NCBI GenBank assembly: GCA_030039105.1
Contig: JASHQO010000005.1
Span: 1-5,233, forward strand
From: Xanthobacteraceae bacterium
GTDB lineage: Bacteria > Pseudomonadota > Alphaproteobacteria > Rhizobiales > Xanthobacteraceae
Direction: 5' to 3'
Length of the DNA: 5,233 nucleotides
The notes under the pieces were generated by a model. It did no database searches, was not told the DNA's origin, and saw only the letters and a program-made list of their open reading frames with translations. Below, in pieces: positions 3,792-5,233 of this stretch (positions are counted from its first letter, which is position 1; every line of letters begins with the position of its first letter). Position numbers and translations under genes: made by a program.

Positions 3792-5233
3792 ATGAGGATC
3801 AAGCGAAGCGCCACCTTCAAGCAGAGGGTGTTTGCAGTCATTGCCTTTCTCAGCGCGCTTCCGCTTGCTTGCTTTGCGCTCACCTATCTGTCGATGGTGA
3901 GAAGCAGCTCGGCGCAGAAGGCGATGGAGGCGGCCAAATCGGGCGCGATCCTGCTTGAGCATATCAACAGCGACATCTACGCCGTCGTCATGGAGTCGCG
4001 CGGCGTCTATATGGCGCCCGATTGGAAGACGGCGGAGCCGTTCAGCAAGAACCTGTTGCTGGATTTGGCCGACCTGAAGAAATCCGCCGACTCGTGGAAG
4101 AAAATCGCCATCGAGTCGGAGCGGGTCAAGATCGAAGAGCTCGCCACCGGGCTCGAGCAGTTCATTCAATTTCGCACCGAGCTCGTTCGCTTGGCGCGCG
4201 AGGTCAATACCGCGGCGGCGCGGGAATTCGGCGACAACGACGCCAACCGGACGGTGCGTAGCGCGCTCAACAAGAAATTGGCGCAACTCACGGAGGCCTA
4301 TCTCGGCCATGAAGAGGCGGCGCAAACGCGGCTGGCCGACGTCGAAAGGCTGAATTTTCGTCTGCTGCTCTGCATCGCCGGGCTCAGTATCCTGACCGGA
4401 GCGCTGGGGACGTTCTTTCTGCACCGAACCGTCATCATGCTCGTCAGCCGGATGCGGCTCGTCATGATGGAGCTTGCCAAGGGAAATCTGGACGCCAAAT
4501 TCGAAGGTGTCGAGCGCAAGGACGAGATCGGCGACTTCGCCCGCGCTTTGGCCAGCTTTAAAGCGTCGGCGCTCGACAGATTGCGCCTCGAAGCCGAGGC
4601 GCAGGATCAACGCGATCGCACCGAAGCGGCGCGTCGGGCCGTGGAAGCGGAACGTCATGAAACCGAGATGGTCCGGGCCAAAGCCGCGGACGAGCAGTCA
4701 AAAGCGATGGAAGCCCTGGCGCTCAGGCTGGCCAACCTCGCCCATGGCGACCTGACGGCACGGCTCGACCAAGGCTTCACCGCGGCGCATCAGCAGATCA
4801 AGGACGATTTCAACGCCACGCTCGAGCGCCTGCACGATACGGTGGGCGCCATCGCGTCCACCGCAAGCGACGTCACGGGGTCCGCCGCCGAGATTTCCGC
4901 CAATACGGCCGACCTCGCGCAGCGGACCGAAGAGCAGGCGGCCAGCCTCGAACAATCGGCAGCATCGCTTGAGCAAATCTCCGCGACGGTAAAGAAGAAT
5001 GCCGAAAACGCCCAAGCCGCCAACGACTCGGCCGCCGCAGCCCGCGTCGTTGCCGACAAGGGTGGAGAGGTCGTGTCGCAAGCGGTTCAGGCGATGGCTC
5101 AGATCGAAGCATCGTCCCGCAAAATCTCCGACATTATCGGCGTGGTCGACGAGATCGCGCGGCAGACCAACCTGTTGGCGCTCAATGCGGCCGTCGAAGC
5201 GGCGCGCGCCGGCGAGGCTGGCCGCGGCTTCGC
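3792..5233 (+). CDS. Methyl-accepting chemotaxis protein with tandem HAMP domains, 3'-truncated
   Basis: The first 480 residues of a transmembrane chemoreceptor, which passes a ligand signal to the CheA kinase through CheW. A basic N-terminus (MRIKRSATFKQR) leads into transmembrane helix 1 (about 13-35). A mostly helical periplasmic domain (about 36-187) follows, with the length and composition of a four-helix-bundle sensor, then transmembrane helix 2 (about 189-210). The first HAMP domain covers about 211-263 (LAKGNLDAKFEGVERKDEIG). A charged, Glu/Arg/Ala-rich coiled coil (264-305) connects to a second HAMP-like unit (about 308-358, LANLAHGDLTARLDQGF). The signalling coiled coil starts near 360 and reaches the hairpin tip, DEIARQTNLLALNAAVEAAR at 453-472, then AGEAGRGF, where the window ends. 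About 100-200 residues are missing, including the return helix. GGAAAG at 3781-3786 is the ribosome-binding site, five bases before the ATG. The ligand cannot be inferred from sequence. Confidence 0.95.
   Translation, partial: MRIKRSATFKQRVFAVIAFLSALPLACFALTYLSMVRSSSAQKAMEAAKSGAILLEHINSDIYAVVMESRGVYMAPDWKTAEPFSKNLLLDLADLKKSADSWKKIAIESERVKIEELATGLEQFIQFRTELVRLAREVNTAAAREFGDNDANRTVRSALNKKLAQLTEAYLGHEEAAQTRLADVERLNFRLLLCIAGLSILTGALGTFFLHRTVIMLVSRMRLVMMELAKGNLDAKFEGVERKDEIGDFARALASFKASALDRLRLEAEAQDQRDRTEAARRAVEAERHETEMVRAKAADEQSKAMEALALRLANLAHGDLTARLDQGFTAAHQQIKDDFNATLERLHDTVGAIASTASDVTGSAAEISANTADLAQRTEEQAASLEQSAASLEQISATVKKNAENAQAANDSAAAARVVADKGGEVVSQAVQAMAQIEASSRKISDIIGVVDEIARQTNLLALNAAVEAARAGEAGRGF

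Noticed and set aside
2543..3883. Minus-strand open frame (446 residues) covering the SucD-like gene
   Set aside because: It runs through the complement of conserved SucD motifs and across the intergenic region. It has no motif or credible start, and the plus-strand product is unambiguous.
3738..4658. Minus-strand open frame (306 residues) opposite the chemoreceptor gene
   Set aside because: The plus strand encodes a textbook chemoreceptor with transmembrane, HAMP and signalling segments. The antisense frame has no domain.
5152..5191. Arginine in the chemoreceptor tip (IARQTN instead of IAFQTN) as a defect
   Set aside because: The IARQTNLLALNA form is, as I recall, common in alphaproteobacterial receptors, so it is a lineage trait and not a lost key residue.

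Overview
The window is GC-rich (many codons end in G or C) and compact. Gene content and codon style suggest an alphaproteobacterium, most likely Hyphomicrobiales (Bradyrhizobium/Xanthobacteraceae-like). The main clues are a tandem-HAMP chemoreceptor with the IARQTNLLALNAAVEAARAGEAGRGF tip typical of rhizobial receptors, and accessory acyl-CoA genes. The taxonomic placement is inference from style, not from a marker gene.

Layout: (1) 1-1110, plus strand: two enoyl-CoA hydratase/isomerase (crotonase) paralogues joined by an ATGA stop/start overlap. The first is cut by the window edge and the second is complete. (2) 1111-1234: short intergenic stretch with a possible extended -10 promoter. (3) 1235-1483, plus: an 82-residue protein with a four-cysteine zinc-ribbon-like pattern, function unknown. 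(4) 1492-2643, minus: a SucC-like ATP-grasp subunit of an acid-CoA ligase, convergent with the zinc-ribbon gene (8 bp between stops). (5) 2708-3592, plus: a SucD-like CoA-binding, phosphohistidine subunit, divergent from the SucC-like gene across a 64-bp spacer. (6) 3593-3791: a 199-bp intergenic stretch with a weak sigma-54-like match. (7) 3792 to the end, plus: a methyl-accepting chemotaxis protein, cut by the window edge.

Working picture: the SucC-like and SucD-like proteins together look like one ADP- or GDP-forming acid-CoA ligase. It would charge a carboxylic acid with CoA, and the crotonases would hydrate or isomerise an unsaturated acyl-CoA. The ligase keeps the ATP-grasp, metal-binding and phosphohistidine residues, but loops that are glycine-rich in genuine succinyl-CoA synthetase are replaced. 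Its acid substrate may therefore not be succinate. The most unusual features are the divergent placement of the two ligase subunits, which are normally a sucCD operon, and the altered substrate loops. No RNA genes, CRISPR arrays, insertion sequences or prophage genes were seen.
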